Below are positions 1-12,440 of a stretch of DNA of 64,000 bases, one piece after another. Within the stretch, counting starts at the first letter, position 1. Each line of letters begins with the position of its first letter. Both the position numbers and the translations under genes were made by a program. The DNA is from Emydura subglobosa (lineage: Eukaryota; Chordata; Testudines; Chelidae): contig ML679970.1 in the NCBI GenBank assembly GCA_007922225.1, positions 17,162,290 through 17,226,289 of the forward strand. Direction: 5' to 3'. Below the pieces are notes generated by a model that was not told where the DNA came from, made no database searches, and was given only the letters and a program-made list of their open reading frames with translations.

Positions 1-390
1 GTCAAGCAGGCAGCTTCTTTTGTCTAACAGTAACCAAGGGGTTCTCTCTATATTATTTTTAGATATGCTGCTTTCAAGAGTTGAGCTGGTCGCTGCACTA
101 ATCGATATGGAAAAGATGACAAGTAGGGCTAATGGAGACAGGCTGAACCAAAAACCCAGCTCCCAAGTCTCCCAAATGTAGGTTTGTTTGAAATTTCAAC
201 AGGGGTCCTAAGCTGGATCTAAAAATGTTGTGCCTTGGTCTCCCCTAAAATTATAACGTTAGATAAAATATAATGATAAATATCAAATGATAACGTCTGT
301 GGATTCTGACTCATCCTCTGCTCTCCCCCTTCAAATACCTCTCAGCCACTTTTAAAGCACTTTTAAAGCACATAAGTAGGGGGGGTACCA

Positions 391-671
391 GGGTATATCT
401 ACACTACAACACACCACCTGTGGCAGGCCCAGATCAGCTGACTCAGGTTCACCAGTCAGACTGTGGGACTAAAAAACTGCAGTATAGATGTTTTGGCTTA
501 GGCTGGAGCCCAGGTTCTGGAATCCTTCCCTCTTACAGGGTCCCAGAGCCCAGATTCCAGACTGAGCCTGAACTTCTGCACCTCAATTTTTATAGCCTCG
601 AAGCCCCGTGAGCCCAAGACAGCTGACACATGCCCACCACAGATGTGTTATTGCAGCATAGACATATCCCC
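391..671. mobile_element. Palindromic MITE-like element, copy A
   Basis: The element begins GGGTATATCTACACTAC and ends with GACATATCCCC, whose reverse complement GGGGATATGTC matches the start. Inner arms also pair: CAGCTGACTCAGG on the left, and GGGCTCAC with CAGCTG when the right arm is read in reverse. The copy at 14648-14877 has the same arms and the same internal phrases (AGCTGACTCAG, CCAGCTGACT, GAGCCCAAG). No coding capacity is present, so this is a non-autonomous DNA transposon by structure. The superfamily cannot be named by eye and no clear target-site duplication is seen. Confidence 0.7.
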
Positions 672-2509
672 AGATTCTTCAAGCATCGTTGGAAGGGTCA
701 GATCTAGCACAATGATGAGGGCAGATGTTATTTGCCACACAGGCCTGAAGTGTTAGACAGCACCAAAGCAGTTGATGGGCAAATCATTTGAACAATTCTT
801 GACGAGTTTTTAGTCGCAGCTTCTACAAACCATCATGCTGTTACTTTTGACAGATGAGTCTTCAAACAACTGAAACATCACGGCATCCTTCCCATGCTGA
901 GTGATCAAACAATTTTGCTGTGCATAGAAATGTTTGTTGTAAACAGCTCCAGTTTATTGAGAATGTGTTAAAAAGCACTCACAAGCTACACAGATCATCA
1001 TCAAGGAGCATCTCCACCCTAAATCTAACCCTCCTTTAATAGGATTAGATTCTATGTAATTTAAGCATCCTAAATGTCAGAGAATATTAAAGCAAGGCAA
1101 ATAATATGAATAAACTTCAGTGGGATATATTTCTAGTGTGTTTGTGTCACAATTAATAGGCTAAGCTGTACTTCTGACCCTTCATGGTCTCTCCAAGTGC
1201 ACCGCCCCCAGGCCTCTCTAGCAGTCACCTCTCTCTTGGATGGAATCACATGATCCTCCATCTCTCAGACTGGATTATGGATTTGTGTGCAGACACTGCT
1301 ATTCTGTTCCCACTGAGAGCAATGACAGCCTCCTTAAAACCCCGTATTATATATTTAGAACAGAAGTATTTCAGAGAAAAAGATCGTAAACAATAAAGCA
1401 GCCTATATGTACACTTGCCTGCCAGATATCTACCCATCTGTCACATGGAGATTCTAAGAGACTGGAGAGTTAGCCTTTGCAGTAAGTTCCTCTCTTTGTA
1501 TCAGCTTGGCTTCCTGTCAGAGCTGACTAACAACACCTTTGACAGCCCCTGGCATCTCACCCCCATCATAGGAATTTAGACAGGTTACAGGTGGTGTAAC
1601 TTAAATCAGTGGCACCAACTCAGATGTTGGGGGGTGAGGGGAAGGGAAGAGGGGGACAGCAAATGTTTCCAATTGTGATTTAAATATACAATAAAAACAT
1701 AGCCAGGCTGACCCCACCCCACCCAGAGCACACCTCCCCCACTGTTTGGCAAGACATGGGGAGACCTTCCGGAGACCCCCACCACAGCAGGGAAGCAGGG
1801 ACTGGTGCAGACACCCCCACTATTTGTCTTGGGGGAGGAGGGGAAAATAAGTCCCAAGAAGGAGGGATGCCTCACCCATCCACTGAGCTTAGGGGGTATT
1901 TTGAGGTTCCTACCCCTCACGCAGTCATCATTAACTGGAATGGTTGGCATGAACCCCCTGGCATGGGGAGAGGGCTTCCTGCGCTAGTATCTGCCTGAGG
2001 GCGAGGCACCACTGGTGTCGGAGGCGGGACTACACAGTTCCCTCTGCCACTGCTTAGGTGGGAAGGGGGAGAAACAACATGGCAGTGGGGCAGAATCTCT
2101 GGGTCGTGTGACCTGGATAAGCCACAGAGCCACTCCCATTCAAGAGCATTCACACAGCCTCAGATTTGGGTGGGCCTTTGTGCTAATGGGATGTGTTGTG
2201 GCCTAACCCGGCCCAGCTGTGGCTATGCCCCTGCTTTGAGCAAGTGCAAAAAGCTTGCCCCTTCAGTTCCACTTCATTGGTGCTCCTGACTTAGGCTCCC
2301 TTATACTAACCAAAGGCTTTTCTAAGCGACAGAGCCTTTGCAGATACAGCTATGCCAGCTGGTGGAGCTATGCCTGCTGGAGATGCAGTGTACGTTACAG
2401 AGAACTCCTGCTGACAACACTAGCTATGGTGACAAAAATACTCATTTGTATGCATGGATTCTTTGACACTGGCGGTTTTGCAGATGTAATTATGTAGGCT
2501 AGGTGTATT

Positions 2510-2570
<61 letters not shown>
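2510..2570. repeat. Compound (CT)n(CA)n microsatellite
   Basis: About 15 bases of CT repeat run directly into about 44 bases of CA repeat, followed by a C-rich tail. The pure dinucleotide tract is long enough to be length-variable between individuals. Confidence 0.95.
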
Positions 2571-2571
<1 letters not shown>

Positions 2572-4527
2572 CCACCCACTCCCCTTTGCAGGGCAGACCA
2601 TTCCTATGACTCCCTTGGGTCCCCTGAGTGTTAGGAGTCTGAGCAAGTGCAAGCTAGCAGAATTCTATTCTCATGTACACCAGCGTAAGCCTTATCTCCA
2701 TCGACTACAATAGAGTTACCCAAATAAATAGAGCCATAATTACACTTGGGGAGGGAGGGGGAGGGTCTAACACACACCACTTTCCAGATAACAGCGGAAT
2801 TTGGCCAACTAATTTTATACCAGCTGTTACATATACAATTCTCAGTCTAATATAACTTTGTAGTCCAGGCCCATTATCAACAGACAGCCATGTAAAGGAG
2901 GTTGAGTACTTGAAGTATTCCAAGCTCAGGACAGAAGTTCAGTAACATGCATATTAACAGACTTTCATTTTAAAACTACTAGGAAAAGAGACATTTCTGT
3001 CTAGAATGACTGACACCGTGTAGCTTTTTAATCTCTAATTCAAACAGATTTATTAAGACGTTCTCTCATAATCATGGTTATACGGGTGGAAAACAAAACT
3101 GGAGCTTTGCACGGTGAGCCATAGTAGAGACCAGTTCTTTGAAAATCTTTGATTTCAGACTGGGAGATGTGGCATGCTCCTTCCCAAAGGATGCATTTGG
3201 TTTGAATGTTTGGTGTGAATCTGATGCCTGTTGAAGCAGGGAACGGATTACACAGGCTTATGCTGGGGATAATGCAGATAGCTGCTGTGTACAGCTACCT
3301 CAGAGTATGTACTGCAGCTGTCCAGCCATTACACTTCTGGATTCCATGCACTGCTTTGCCAATGCATTTACTTCCTGACCTGTACCATGCCCACCATAAG
3401 CCTGTGTAATTAGTTCCCATCATTTATAGAAGATATTAGAAAATCCCACAAATAACGTATGATCTTTTTAATCTTTAACCATCATCATGGCTACCTTTTA
3501 CAACAAGCCTTTTAAAATATTCATTTGAAAACCCCTGGAGATGCCAGCAGTTGATTCACCTGTTGCTAAAGTACTGGAGAAGGGTAGCGTTAAAGCAAAC
3601 AATCTGCTGCTCTCTCTTAACTGATTTTCACATCCTCTGGAAAAATCTAATTGTAAAGGACTGAACTGGAAGGAGGCTTTTGAGCCTTGTGCTCTAACTA
3701 GAGAAGCCAGGTTATTTCATGTGCTCTACATACGAGAAGAAATAATGAAAACTAATGTTAACCTCTAAGTAGAGCATCATAAGTAGCATTTCACCACATG
3801 TAGTTGTACAGCAGGTTAGATGTGCCTATTGCGCCATCTGGTGGCATCCACAAATCATATCATAGGCTGCCCCTGCATTATCACCACCTACCTCCATGCA
3901 CACACCGTGTTCGTTTATAATGCTACTCCCGATAGGTTACCTGGACTTGATGCCATAGAAAATATCCCCAGTTCTGCCATCCAATATTTTCTCTCTTCTC
4001 CTGCTCCCCCACATTCCCAAGTTATTTCACCCTTCTCTACTTTTCTCTTCACATCCAAACTTCACCCAAAGGTTGTTCAGACCACAGCTGTTGAGCCATC
4101 CTGGAGCTCTTTAAGCCCTTCCAGAAATTCTAACCACCCTTGGTCAGTTATTTCGAGCCATGTCTTTGTATGAGAGGGGAGTCTTTCACTGGCTCAAACA
4201 GATGTATAACACATGCCTGGCCAGGTGGGGTAACAGGGTTATCACTGAGAATCAGCACTTGGATTCCACCTGAGAGTTCCTAGTGCAGCAGGGCAGCTTA
4301 GCATCTCTCCATCAGCACAAAACTGCCCATCCTAAAGCTAGCTAACCCAACCGAAGGAAGATTCCCCCAGAACCAGGAAATGCTTGGATGGTATAAATCA
4401 TTCCCTCTCTGCATCCTGGTGAGCCCAAGCAGCCACTACTATTTAGATCAGCATCCACATTAATTAGTACCTGGGGACCACTCCAGGGTAGAGCAGCTCA
4501 GAATCAGGAGACCATAAAGATTACTTT

Positions 4528-4557
4528 AAAAAAAAAAAAAAAAAACAAAAAAAAAAA
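4528..4557. repeat. A-rich simple repeat
   Basis: Two runs of A (18 and 11) are separated by a single C. It could be the tail of a retroposed sequence, but no body was recognised upstream. Confidence 0.8.
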
Positions 4558-5170
4558 CCCCAACTTTTCAGCCCCATTATGCCCACAACTTATATCAAGT
4601 GCTCCTCAGCCAAGCTTCAGGACACAGTCCCTAGTATTCTCAGAGGTCTATATTCATATCATACAATAAATACAGCAGAACAACAAATTCATAGCCACCT
4701 AGGACTTCAGGATTACTGTCATGTTCTACTCCATCACTTCTGTGTTCTGCAAGAGAACTTAGATCCTCCTGCTCCAGAAATATAAGCTCCATACCATTTA
4801 TACTAAAGCTATTACCATATACCATTAGATTAGCTGTTAGCAATCTAGGGCCTATAAACACAGTTCTGCTCCCATTCAGTAGGGGGCAGCCCCTCATTCA
4901 TACACTACAGAGTTTATTCCAATATCTTTAAAACAGCAAATTGAGCATCAATATATCTGTAGAAGACATTAACCATTAAAGAGAGTTAATTTTCTCATAC
5001 ACTGAAAAAATTAAATGGCTCCACAATTAATATGAAGTACTCTGGGGACAGGAAATGAAAAGTCTAAGTGATGCAAGTAGCATCTGTGGGAATTCAAATT
5101 CACTTCAGTGTAATTGAGTGTGATCATCCCAAACAGAGCTAGCCAGAGTGGATCCAAAATGGACAGTGAT

Positions 5171-5249
5171 GGTCAGATTCCCAGCTGGTGCAAATCAGTA
5201 CAGACTACAGTGGACCTATGCTGATTTATGCCATCTGAGAATCTGGCCC
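5171..5249. mobile_element. Short palindromic MITE
   Basis: Starts GGTCAGATTCCCAGCTGG and ends AGAATCTGGCC, which reads GGCCAGATTCT on the other strand. CAAATCAG and CTGATTT pair inside. It is a near-complete hairpin of about 79 bp. Elements of this GGGCCAGATTCTCAGC type are, from memory, common in turtle and bird genomes. Confidence 0.6.
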
Positions 5250-6189
5250 ACAATCTCCTGTCATTTAGCGCTCTGCAAGCGCTATTCCCCCATGAAAGAC
5301 TATCAGCCAAGTACAGGACTAGAGACAACTTTGAAGTTGTTGTGAGCAGCATCCAGTGCTGGCATATTAGCCCCTTGACATTTGTGGTAAGGATCTCTCT
5401 TCCAGTGCTTAATTTGTAATGAAAGAGGCGCCAGGGCTCAAGCAATGTTTTTTTTACATTCATAACTGATGCAGTAAGCCTAGAGGTGCCAAGGCTATGA
5501 ACTGCCAAGCCCTGGCATAAATTAAGTACTGGTTCCTGCCCATGAAAAACTTGGCAATGGCAAATCCAGTCGGAGTATCCAGCTATGAGAACAGTGCACC
5601 ATACCCAAACCCCACCAGACATCTAATTCCAAATTTGGATCCAAATTCTTGCATCTTGAATTCACCATTTTTGTTCACATGCTTGTCAGTGTATCCTAGT
5701 GACTTTAAAGAGGGTTATGCTAACTCCTGGAAAGAGATTCTTCTTAAGTGAGGTCTGTGCCTAGTAGCCATTTCTGTGGGAACGAACAATTTTTGTTGCA
5801 GCAGTGTGCGCCTTCCTGAAAAATTTAACTGCATTTACACAGAACATCACTTTCCTCACTCAATGACTCATACTCTCGGTGTAAATGCCTCATGCCCCCG
5901 AGGCTAAATTTAGAGAAAACCAAGATCTTCCCCCAAGAGCGTGATACTCAAATCCACTTAGTTTACTTCATGGGCATGTTTAACATGCAGTTAAGAAGCT
6001 ATGATTTACCTCTGACTGAGATACCACTTGTGAGGTCAAATTATCTCCAGCACAAACAACACCATTGGCTTACTCCCATGCAGAACTTGTCCGTGGCAAG
6101 GCCATCACTCTGCCTCTTATGATGTTTTCTGTTACTAAGTCATATGGTACATATATATTTTAAATAATTTTTGAGCACCCCAAAGTGAT

Positions 6190-6456
6190 TTAGGTGCCTG
6201 TCAGAGGGTATTCACTCACCATAGATGGCACCTCCTCTTGGCTGTTCTGGGAATTAGCTCTTTCTAGTCTGATACTTCCACTTATGTCTCCCCTGTTGTC
6301 CTCTCTTGCTCCAGAGGCTGCCACTTCCTCTTCATGACCCAGTCCTCTAGCCCGGTCACTCTGTAATTTCCCCTTCCAGAATATAGAGAGTCCCACTAGC
6401 GCTACCGTCCAAACAATAGCGCTCCATAAGTGGCTGGTAGGAGAATCCAGGCCCAT
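6190..6456 (-). other. ORF of 88 codons with a membrane-like stretch, unidentified
   Basis: An open frame on the minus strand has a hydrophobic segment at about residues 10-26 followed by basic residues and a charged tail. Near its 3' end ATG is followed by GTGAGTG, a good splice-donor match at about 6217. A stop lies in frame about 13 codons upstream of the first ATG. The surrounding 6.2-6.95 kb is C/T-rich and resembles repeated turtle sequence, so a piece of an LTR element is at least as likely as a host exon. No family was recognised and no function is assigned. Confidence 0.25.
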
Positions 6457-9068
6457 CCACTTACTATTCTGGGTTCCAGTCCAAGGACCCTACAACACAC
6501 AACTAAGGTCTGCTCACTCCTCAATCTTGCTTCTCTCTTCCTGGGCTACCATCTACTTGGCTTCCAGAGGTTTTCTTCTCCACCCTTCTCTCTTTGGGTA
6601 TGCTCTTTCTTCAGAGCCAAGCTCCCAAAGTTGTCTTTTTTTCCTAGATTCCCTCCTTCCCCCCTCTAATACATAAAGAACCACTAGAAACTTCCTTACT
6701 GCCATCCTCTTTCTGCTCTCAACTTATTGATGTTATACCAGTCCCTCCTATTCCTCCCCAGCTGGGGTCCATCTTCAATCAATCCTTCAATCCCTGATTC
6801 TTCCCCAAGTACAGCCTATCAGGTTAATTATCCTAATTTACCAGGTCTGCCCTGTGTGGAGTGGCCACTTCATTACAGCACCTTACAGAAACAAGTAAAG
6901 GCAAGATCCCGTCCTCAGAGAAATTACAATCTAATGTCTCAATCCTGTAATTTGATCAGTATAGGCTAACCCCTGTCAGGTAGAACAAGTCATAAGACTA
7001 AGACGTTAGAGCTCAAATATGCAAATGCTCAGGCTCATGACTAACATACTTCATTGTTTGCAGGGAAATGCTAACTACAGATGTGAGACAACAAGTGAAG
7101 TCAGTAAACAACTGTCAGGGAAAGGGACTAGTGTGAAAAAGATTTCAGTAATAAGATCAGATATTTACTCATCTAGGCCTGATCCTGAAACTGGATCTGC
7201 AGAGGTAAACTCCCATTGACTTCAATGAGCTATGCACAGGTGCAGCACAGAAACAATTGCAGAACGGGGGATGTAAGGCATGCACACATCTTTATGGCTC
7301 TATTACATTTGAAATTAATAGATATAAATTGTATTTATTTGCCACTAAGACTGAAAGATGCTAGAGCATGTTTTGTGTAATATAATGTTAGCATGACAAA
7401 TAAGGTACTTAAAGAGTTCTCCAGATTGATCCCATTTTCATTCTCATTCTTTTAATTTCTTCCATTCCCTTACATATGGTCCCTAGACACCTGGGTAAAG
7501 AGCATCCTAAAAATGCTTAGATAGATAAATAGACAAGCAGGGATACAGACTGCAAAACACATAAGCAGTGAAGTTGGATGTCCTCCAAGTTTTTACATTA
7601 TACTTAATGTATGTACAATTGTCATGTCTTGCTTTAGTACAGCAATTTACTGTACTATTCTTCTCTTTTCCATTCATATGGGCTGAGGGTTTTTCTTATG
7701 TTTTAAAATAAAACCAGTAAAATTGTTTTTAAAAAACTGTTCAGGTTAAGAGTTTTTGATCCATGTGCCCTCAACTTAAAAAAATCAAACACCCATCTAA
7801 AAATCCGCTAACAGTTTATTACTTACAATAAAATTTGCTAGTAGCATGGAGGAGCAGTATCTGACTGGGGCAATTCTTTCTTTTACAGCACCATCAAAAT
7901 CTCTTCTCTCCTTTTCAGAGCAAATGGGTTTTGAGCCTGCACTTTCCATGCTAAACAGGAATGTGATCATAACTGAGATTCTGCATTCTTTTTCATAGCT
8001 GTTTGATTCTCTATATGTAATTGAGCCAAGATTGCATTGTTTTGAAAGTGGGGAGTAATGGATACAAGTAGGAAAGTGGATGTTTAAAAATTCAATTAGT
8101 TTGGTTATTTATAACAATTATTCCTGTGGTTAAATCAGGTCAGTTCTAAGCCCTTAATTTCTCTTTAGGTATTTTATAAGATTGTGGTTGTCCAACAGCA
8201 AAATGAGCCAAATTAAGTAATATGAAAGAGTGCAAATAGTAGAGTAGTGTCATTTGCACAGATTTTGAGGCCTAGCCTGGAAAACTGAAAATGCCCCTGG
8301 CCCTCAACACATGGACTTTTTCCTTCTCTGTTTTCTGTGAATCATTCATCAGGCGGGGAAGGAATTGCCAGATAGTGAAATAATATTTGTTACAAGGGCA
8401 ATAGATTCAGGTCCTAAACTTTCAAGTGGCTTAAGATCTGTATAGATCTGGGTTTCACAGGGCATTGGCACTACCTAGTGTACCCCATTACTTTTCTTAC
8501 AAATTATCGCCATGTAATGCAAGCTTAAAACAAGGAAAGGCTTCCATACCCCTCACCCCCCCCCAGATTCACGCTCAGAACTTCCCTTCTAGGCTACCCA
8601 TTATGTTCCTTCTGTTCCTCTCACTTATATCTGCCCAATTATCTCATTGGCCCACTAATTACCATCCAGGTGTTTACAATCTCCCAACAGAAAGTGTATA
8701 ATTGTCTCCAGCTGTGCCTGCAGCCTTCTTCAGCTTGCAGTAATTGCAGAGATAGGGGTGCTGTTAAAGTGCGCAGGCCCCCCCCCAGTTATGCTTGGAC
8801 AGTGAGAAGGGCTAGGGCCTTCCTGATCTTCCCAGCAGTAGGGTCCCTTTGAAATACTGCTGCAATGTAGTCTTTGAAGCCATTATCACAATACATCCCC
8901 AGTGAAAGAGTGGTGTAGTAGAGCAGAACACGGTACTGTAGCACTTCTCCAGTACTGCAGTGATGCCCTTGTACTGCAGACACTTACTACAATGATAGAA
9001 AGGGTTTTTCCTGTGTTGTAATAAATTCATCCTCAGGAGGAAGTAGTTAAGTCAACAGAAGAATAATA

Positions 9069-9190
9069 ATCATGATTATTACAGTAGGGCCTAAGGACCA
9101 ACCAAGAATGGGGCCCCATTAGGCTTGGCACTGTACAAGCGTGAAGTAGCAGGCAGTCCCTGCCCTATAGATTTTACAACTTAAAAGATA
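9069..9190. repeat. SINE/LINE tail-like fragment
   Basis: Contains phrases such as GCACTGTACAAGCGTGAAG and CAGTCCCTGCCCTATAG. From memory, this matches a dispersed sauropsid repeat whose consensus is close to GCTGTACAAACACAGAGTAA followed by GTCCCTGCCC. A weaker copy lies near 6870-6940. Family assignment is uncertain. Confidence 0.45.
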
Positions 9191-9341
9191 CAAGACAGAC
9201 ACAGGTTTACATGATCATGTACTATTTCTTGACACATGTATTCGCAATTAGAACCCAGGTACCTCAGATCCACAGCACAGTCCTCTGCCAGTGGAGATAA
9301 AGCAATAACTGGTATCAGAAAGGGCTGAGCAAGACACAGTA

Positions 9342-9463
9342 CTGCCAACGCTTGCAATTTTATCTCTACTCTTGTGATATTTATTATTTTACGTAATAGC
9401 CCGCTCCCGGAGTTAAACAGTGTTGCCAACTCGCACAACTTTATCACAAGCCTTACAGCATAC
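9342..9463 (+). repeat. Two tandem degenerate copies of a TTGCCAACTC-type repeat
   Basis: ACTGCCAACGCTTGCAATTT near 9345 is echoed by GTTGCCAACTCGCACAACTT near 9421, each followed by a TATCxxxxxxCTTxTGA-like stretch. A further degraded copy seems to lie in reverse orientation at 9838-9925 (CAATCTCTTGATTTTTTGG ... GGCTGGCAATAC). The second copy is interrupted by the Penelope insertion. Confidence 0.45.
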
Positions 9464-9658
9464 AATGTTTTGCTCAAAAACAAGGAGAGTCCTGTAGCAC
9501 TTTAAAGGCTAACAAATTTAATTTTTGCAGACATAAGCTTTTGTGGGCTACCCAAATTAAATTAAACTAAATTTGTTAGCCTTTAAAGTGCTACAGGACT
9601 CTGGTTGTTTTTGCTGTATACAGGCTAACACAGCTACCCCTCTGGAATGTTTTGCTCA
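9464..9658. mobile_element. Penelope-like element tail, inverted pair with 13-bp target duplication
   Basis: AATGTTTTGCTCA occurs at 9464-9476 and again at 9646-9658, forming a perfect 13-bp direct repeat. Between them lies a minus-oriented piece (GTCCTGTAGCACTTTAAAGG, CTAACAAATTTA, AAGCTTTTGTGGGCTACCC), then a plus-oriented copy of the same tail (TAAATTTGTTAGCC, TTTAAAGTGCTACAGGAC, GCTGTATACAGGCTAACAC). The same tail is seen at the 3' end of the GIY-YIG-bearing Penelope copy at 41.69-42.44 kb, which fixes the family. The two halves form a nearly perfect hairpin of about 32 bp around 'ctacccaaatt'. Confidence 0.85.
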
Positions 9659-9949
9659 CTATCCCAACCGGTGAAGACAAGTGATTACAAGAGATTCCCA
9701 GGTCTCATTTAAATGAGAGCACTAGGTCTCCAGCCCACAGGATTGCAGAAAAGAGCATGAAAACGTGACTGGCATGTACCCTAAAGGCTCAGAAACCAGA
9801 GGACAACCACCCCTGCCCTGCCAATACATTTTTTTTGTTTCAAATCTCAAGATTTTTAAGACAATCTCTTGATTTTTTGGCTCTCAGGAGGGCTGAAGGT
9901 GGGGGGGGGGGGCTGGCAATACTGGAGACAGGGTCTGACAATGCAGTTT

Positions 9950-10650
9950 CCACACTGATCACGCAGCCCCAAGACTCCCCTCCTCCCCTAGCTCCCCCTT
10001 CCCTTCCAGCCCTGGACTCCAGCCCCCCTCCTCCCCTCCAGCCCTGGACTCCAGTCTCCCTCCTCCCCATCCCCCAATCGGTCCCGCCCCTCCTCGGTCC
10101 ATGATTCGGCGCTCGGCAGCAGCGCCTCGGCCAGGCCTCGCCCCCTCCTGAGGCCCCGGATGAGCCCAGCCCTCGCTCGCATCGGTGGTTCGGTCCTCGT
10201 CCTGCCCGGATCCCTCCCGGCCGGGCCCTGGCGCTGCCCCGTGCGGCCGGGAGCCGCCTTACCCGCCTGCTGCCGGTGAGCCGAGCCGAGCCGAGGTGAG
10301 ACCCGCCCTGGGGTGGGCTTCGAATCCCCCCAGTCGCCGCTCGCCGGCCTGGGCTCCCTGTCAGGTGGGCCTGCGCCCCTGGTACCGCAGGGCGGGGGTT
10401 CCCGGCCGCGCCCCCGCGTAGGGAGTAACGGGCGGCTCTCCCCCCCACCCCGAGCATTGTACCCCCCCGAGTCCCCGCGCTCTCTGCGCCGGGCCCGTAG
10501 GACGGGGTGGGAGATGAGCCTCCCCCTTGGCCGTGGGGTGAGCCGGGGAGCAGTGCCCGGGCGGGGGAGGTGCTGACATTGTTGCCCGTGTGCGGCCGGG
10601 AGAGCCCCAGGGAGCGCCCCGGCGCTGGTGAAGCAGATCCCGGTGCATCA
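9950..10650 (+). promoter_or_regulatory. RBSN: CpG island, RBSN promoter and probable non-coding exon 1
   Basis: G+C and CpG density rise sharply here against AT-rich flanks, and the island lies 1.8-2.5 kb upstream of the RBSN start codon. Candidate first-exon donors are CCG|GTGAGC after 10275 and CCGAG|GTGAGA after 10295. A non-coding first exon spliced to the exon that carries the ATG at 12441 is inferred; the exact transcription start and acceptor (for example after TTTCATCAG near 12357) cannot be fixed by eye. Confidence 0.75.
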
Positions 10651-12440
10651 GGGCGGGACGAGCGGAGGTTGTGGGGCCCACAGGGGCTCGCCTGTGGCTG
10701 GCGGAGATCCCCCAGCGCGTTTCATGCCAGTGGGGGTGCCCCAGTTTGGGGAGTTGCACGGTCACTTTACATCCCCCCCCCCAAACCAACCAACCAACCA
10801 ACCAACCGAAAACCCCTCGCGTTCAGTTGGGTGTGGCATTCCTCACTTCCTTTCACTAACCGGGGCAGTGTTGCTCTGTGCTGCTGAGTGCTCCACCCTA
10901 GAGGTGGCTGCATTTCAAGCCCGTCAGGCTGTTTGGAGCCATACGTTTTTCCCGGGATGGGAGGTGTTACAGGAAAGTGAGATGATAGTTATACCGCACC
11001 TTTGTCAGGTATCAAGATGTGAATGTCTGAGGTAAGAGGTGATGGGAGCATCAGGAGGAGATTCCAAAAGCTGGGAGCCAGCTAGTGGCATAACAATGAT
11101 CTTGGACAATGCAATGTACAGGCAGGGACATAAACAGAAACTACACAGTAGGAACAAGTTAGAATCAGATAGAAGGATAATAGATTGGCCCTTTCTTGCA
11201 CACAATGGAGCCGGCTAGGAAGTTACACTACAAACTCATGTTGGAGCAGATCTGTCTCCTTCCTTACAGCAGACCATCAACCAGGCTACCCTTTAGGTGT
11301 GCCTACCTTCCTGTACTACTCTTCCCCACAGTAAAGATCCTTCACTGCTCTACTCAACTGTTTAGTGAATTGGCTGGTGTGGTGTCAGAGTTTAGGACAA
11401 CTGCACCTGTATTTCTCTTCTGTGATCTAGGAAGAGCACCCACTCTCAGCTATAGCTCCCCTGACCATCACATCCGTTGGGAGGGACCCTGTCTTTGTCA
11501 TTTCTGATGGGGGCATTTCCATGCTGAACAGCTCTCTGCCTTCACTGTGGGCAGTTTCCAGGAAACGGTAATCTGTAGACTTCTTTCTCTAGCTTTTTTC
11601 TAGGTTTTTTCTCCCCAGGGCGTGGCTTCAAAAAGCCTCCCAAGTAACTTCTAGGAAACCCACTTCACACGAATTATCCCAAACAGTTATTTGAAGTTCC
11701 TAACATTTCCCCAAGGTTTACATTAGTCGGTTGCCTAGAAAATTTCCTACCATAACACACGAACAATTCCATTTTTAATACAAAAGATCCCAAAAGTATT
11801 CAATTTAGTTAAAAAAGTTTAATTTAATTCATTAAGGTTTATCCAGGATATTGTAGAAAACTGCCCTCTTGTCACACTTGGTACTGCTAAGAGCATTTAC
11901 CTGGAATGCTCCCAGCATCCCAAGCATTCTGGGTCAGCCTGGCCATGATCACACAATTTTATTTCCTTTAACATTCCTTGTCATTCTTCATATAAGTTTT
12001 CTTCCCTAAGTGAAGGAGCTTATGAGAAACTTGTGTGCTACACTTCCTAGGAGACGTTAAGGGGGTGGTGTATAAAAGTATTGCTTGAAGGCAGGGCCCT
12101 CTTTGTCCATCCACTAATACCTCAGGGTCTTGTGTGGTGTGTGATATGAAGAGGTGAAGTAGTGATTTAGTCCCCTCAGTCCTTTGTGGAGCAGTGTTAT
12201 AGGATATAACTGATTATTAAAAGATCAGAGAGAGTAACTGAGTTAAACTGTTCATCCTGTTTAAAACTGCTCTGTGGATCTCTTTCAGGGCACTGTTTTG
12301 CACATGTTACAAGGGACTATGCCACTTTCTCTTCGCTAGCTCAGTTGTTTCATCAGACAAAATGCTGCTGAACAGCATATTGCTATTCCACTGTTGCTAA
12401 GACTCGGGGACAGCAGTATCCTACGAGTGAACAAAGCACT
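10296..12440 (+). other. RBSN: RBSN 5' non-coding region, probable first intron
   Basis: The rest of the CpG island tails off by about 10.65 kb. A (CCAA)n tract follows at 10770-10808, then AT-rich sequence with no recognised exon until the start-codon exon. The 5' UTR part of that exon probably begins within 12.29-12.43 kb. Confidence 0.5.
10770..10808. repeat. C-run and (CCAA)n simple repeat
   Basis: Ten C residues are followed by about six CCAA units. It lies in the proposed first intron of RBSN. Confidence 0.9.

Larger units (their letters stand above)
1..9463. other. Intergenic region upstream of RBSN
   Basis: No exon of a recognisable protein is seen on either strand. Open frames here are short, lack family resemblance and overlap each other on both strands. 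Identified contents are two palindromic MITE-like elements (391-671 and 5171-5249), a CT/CA microsatellite (2510-2570), an A-rich run (4528-4557), a possible transposon-derived ORF (6190-6456) and SINE-tail fragments. The rest is AT-rich single-copy-looking sequence in which I see nothing. Confidence 0.6.

Noticed and set aside
5173..5622. 149-codon minus-strand frame
   Set aside because: It covers the short palindromic MITE and unrelated DNA, with no family resemblance or coding bias.
9840..10457. 205-codon minus-strand frame and several overlapping frames in the RBSN CpG island
   Set aside because: G/A/R/P-rich composition results from GC-rich DNA lacking stop codons. Frames are open on both strands at once and resemble no family.
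10361..11035. Frames of 126-146 codons on both strands downstream of the island
   Set aside because: They overlap each other and run through the (CCAA)n simple repeat, which explains the apparent QPTNQPTN pattern.
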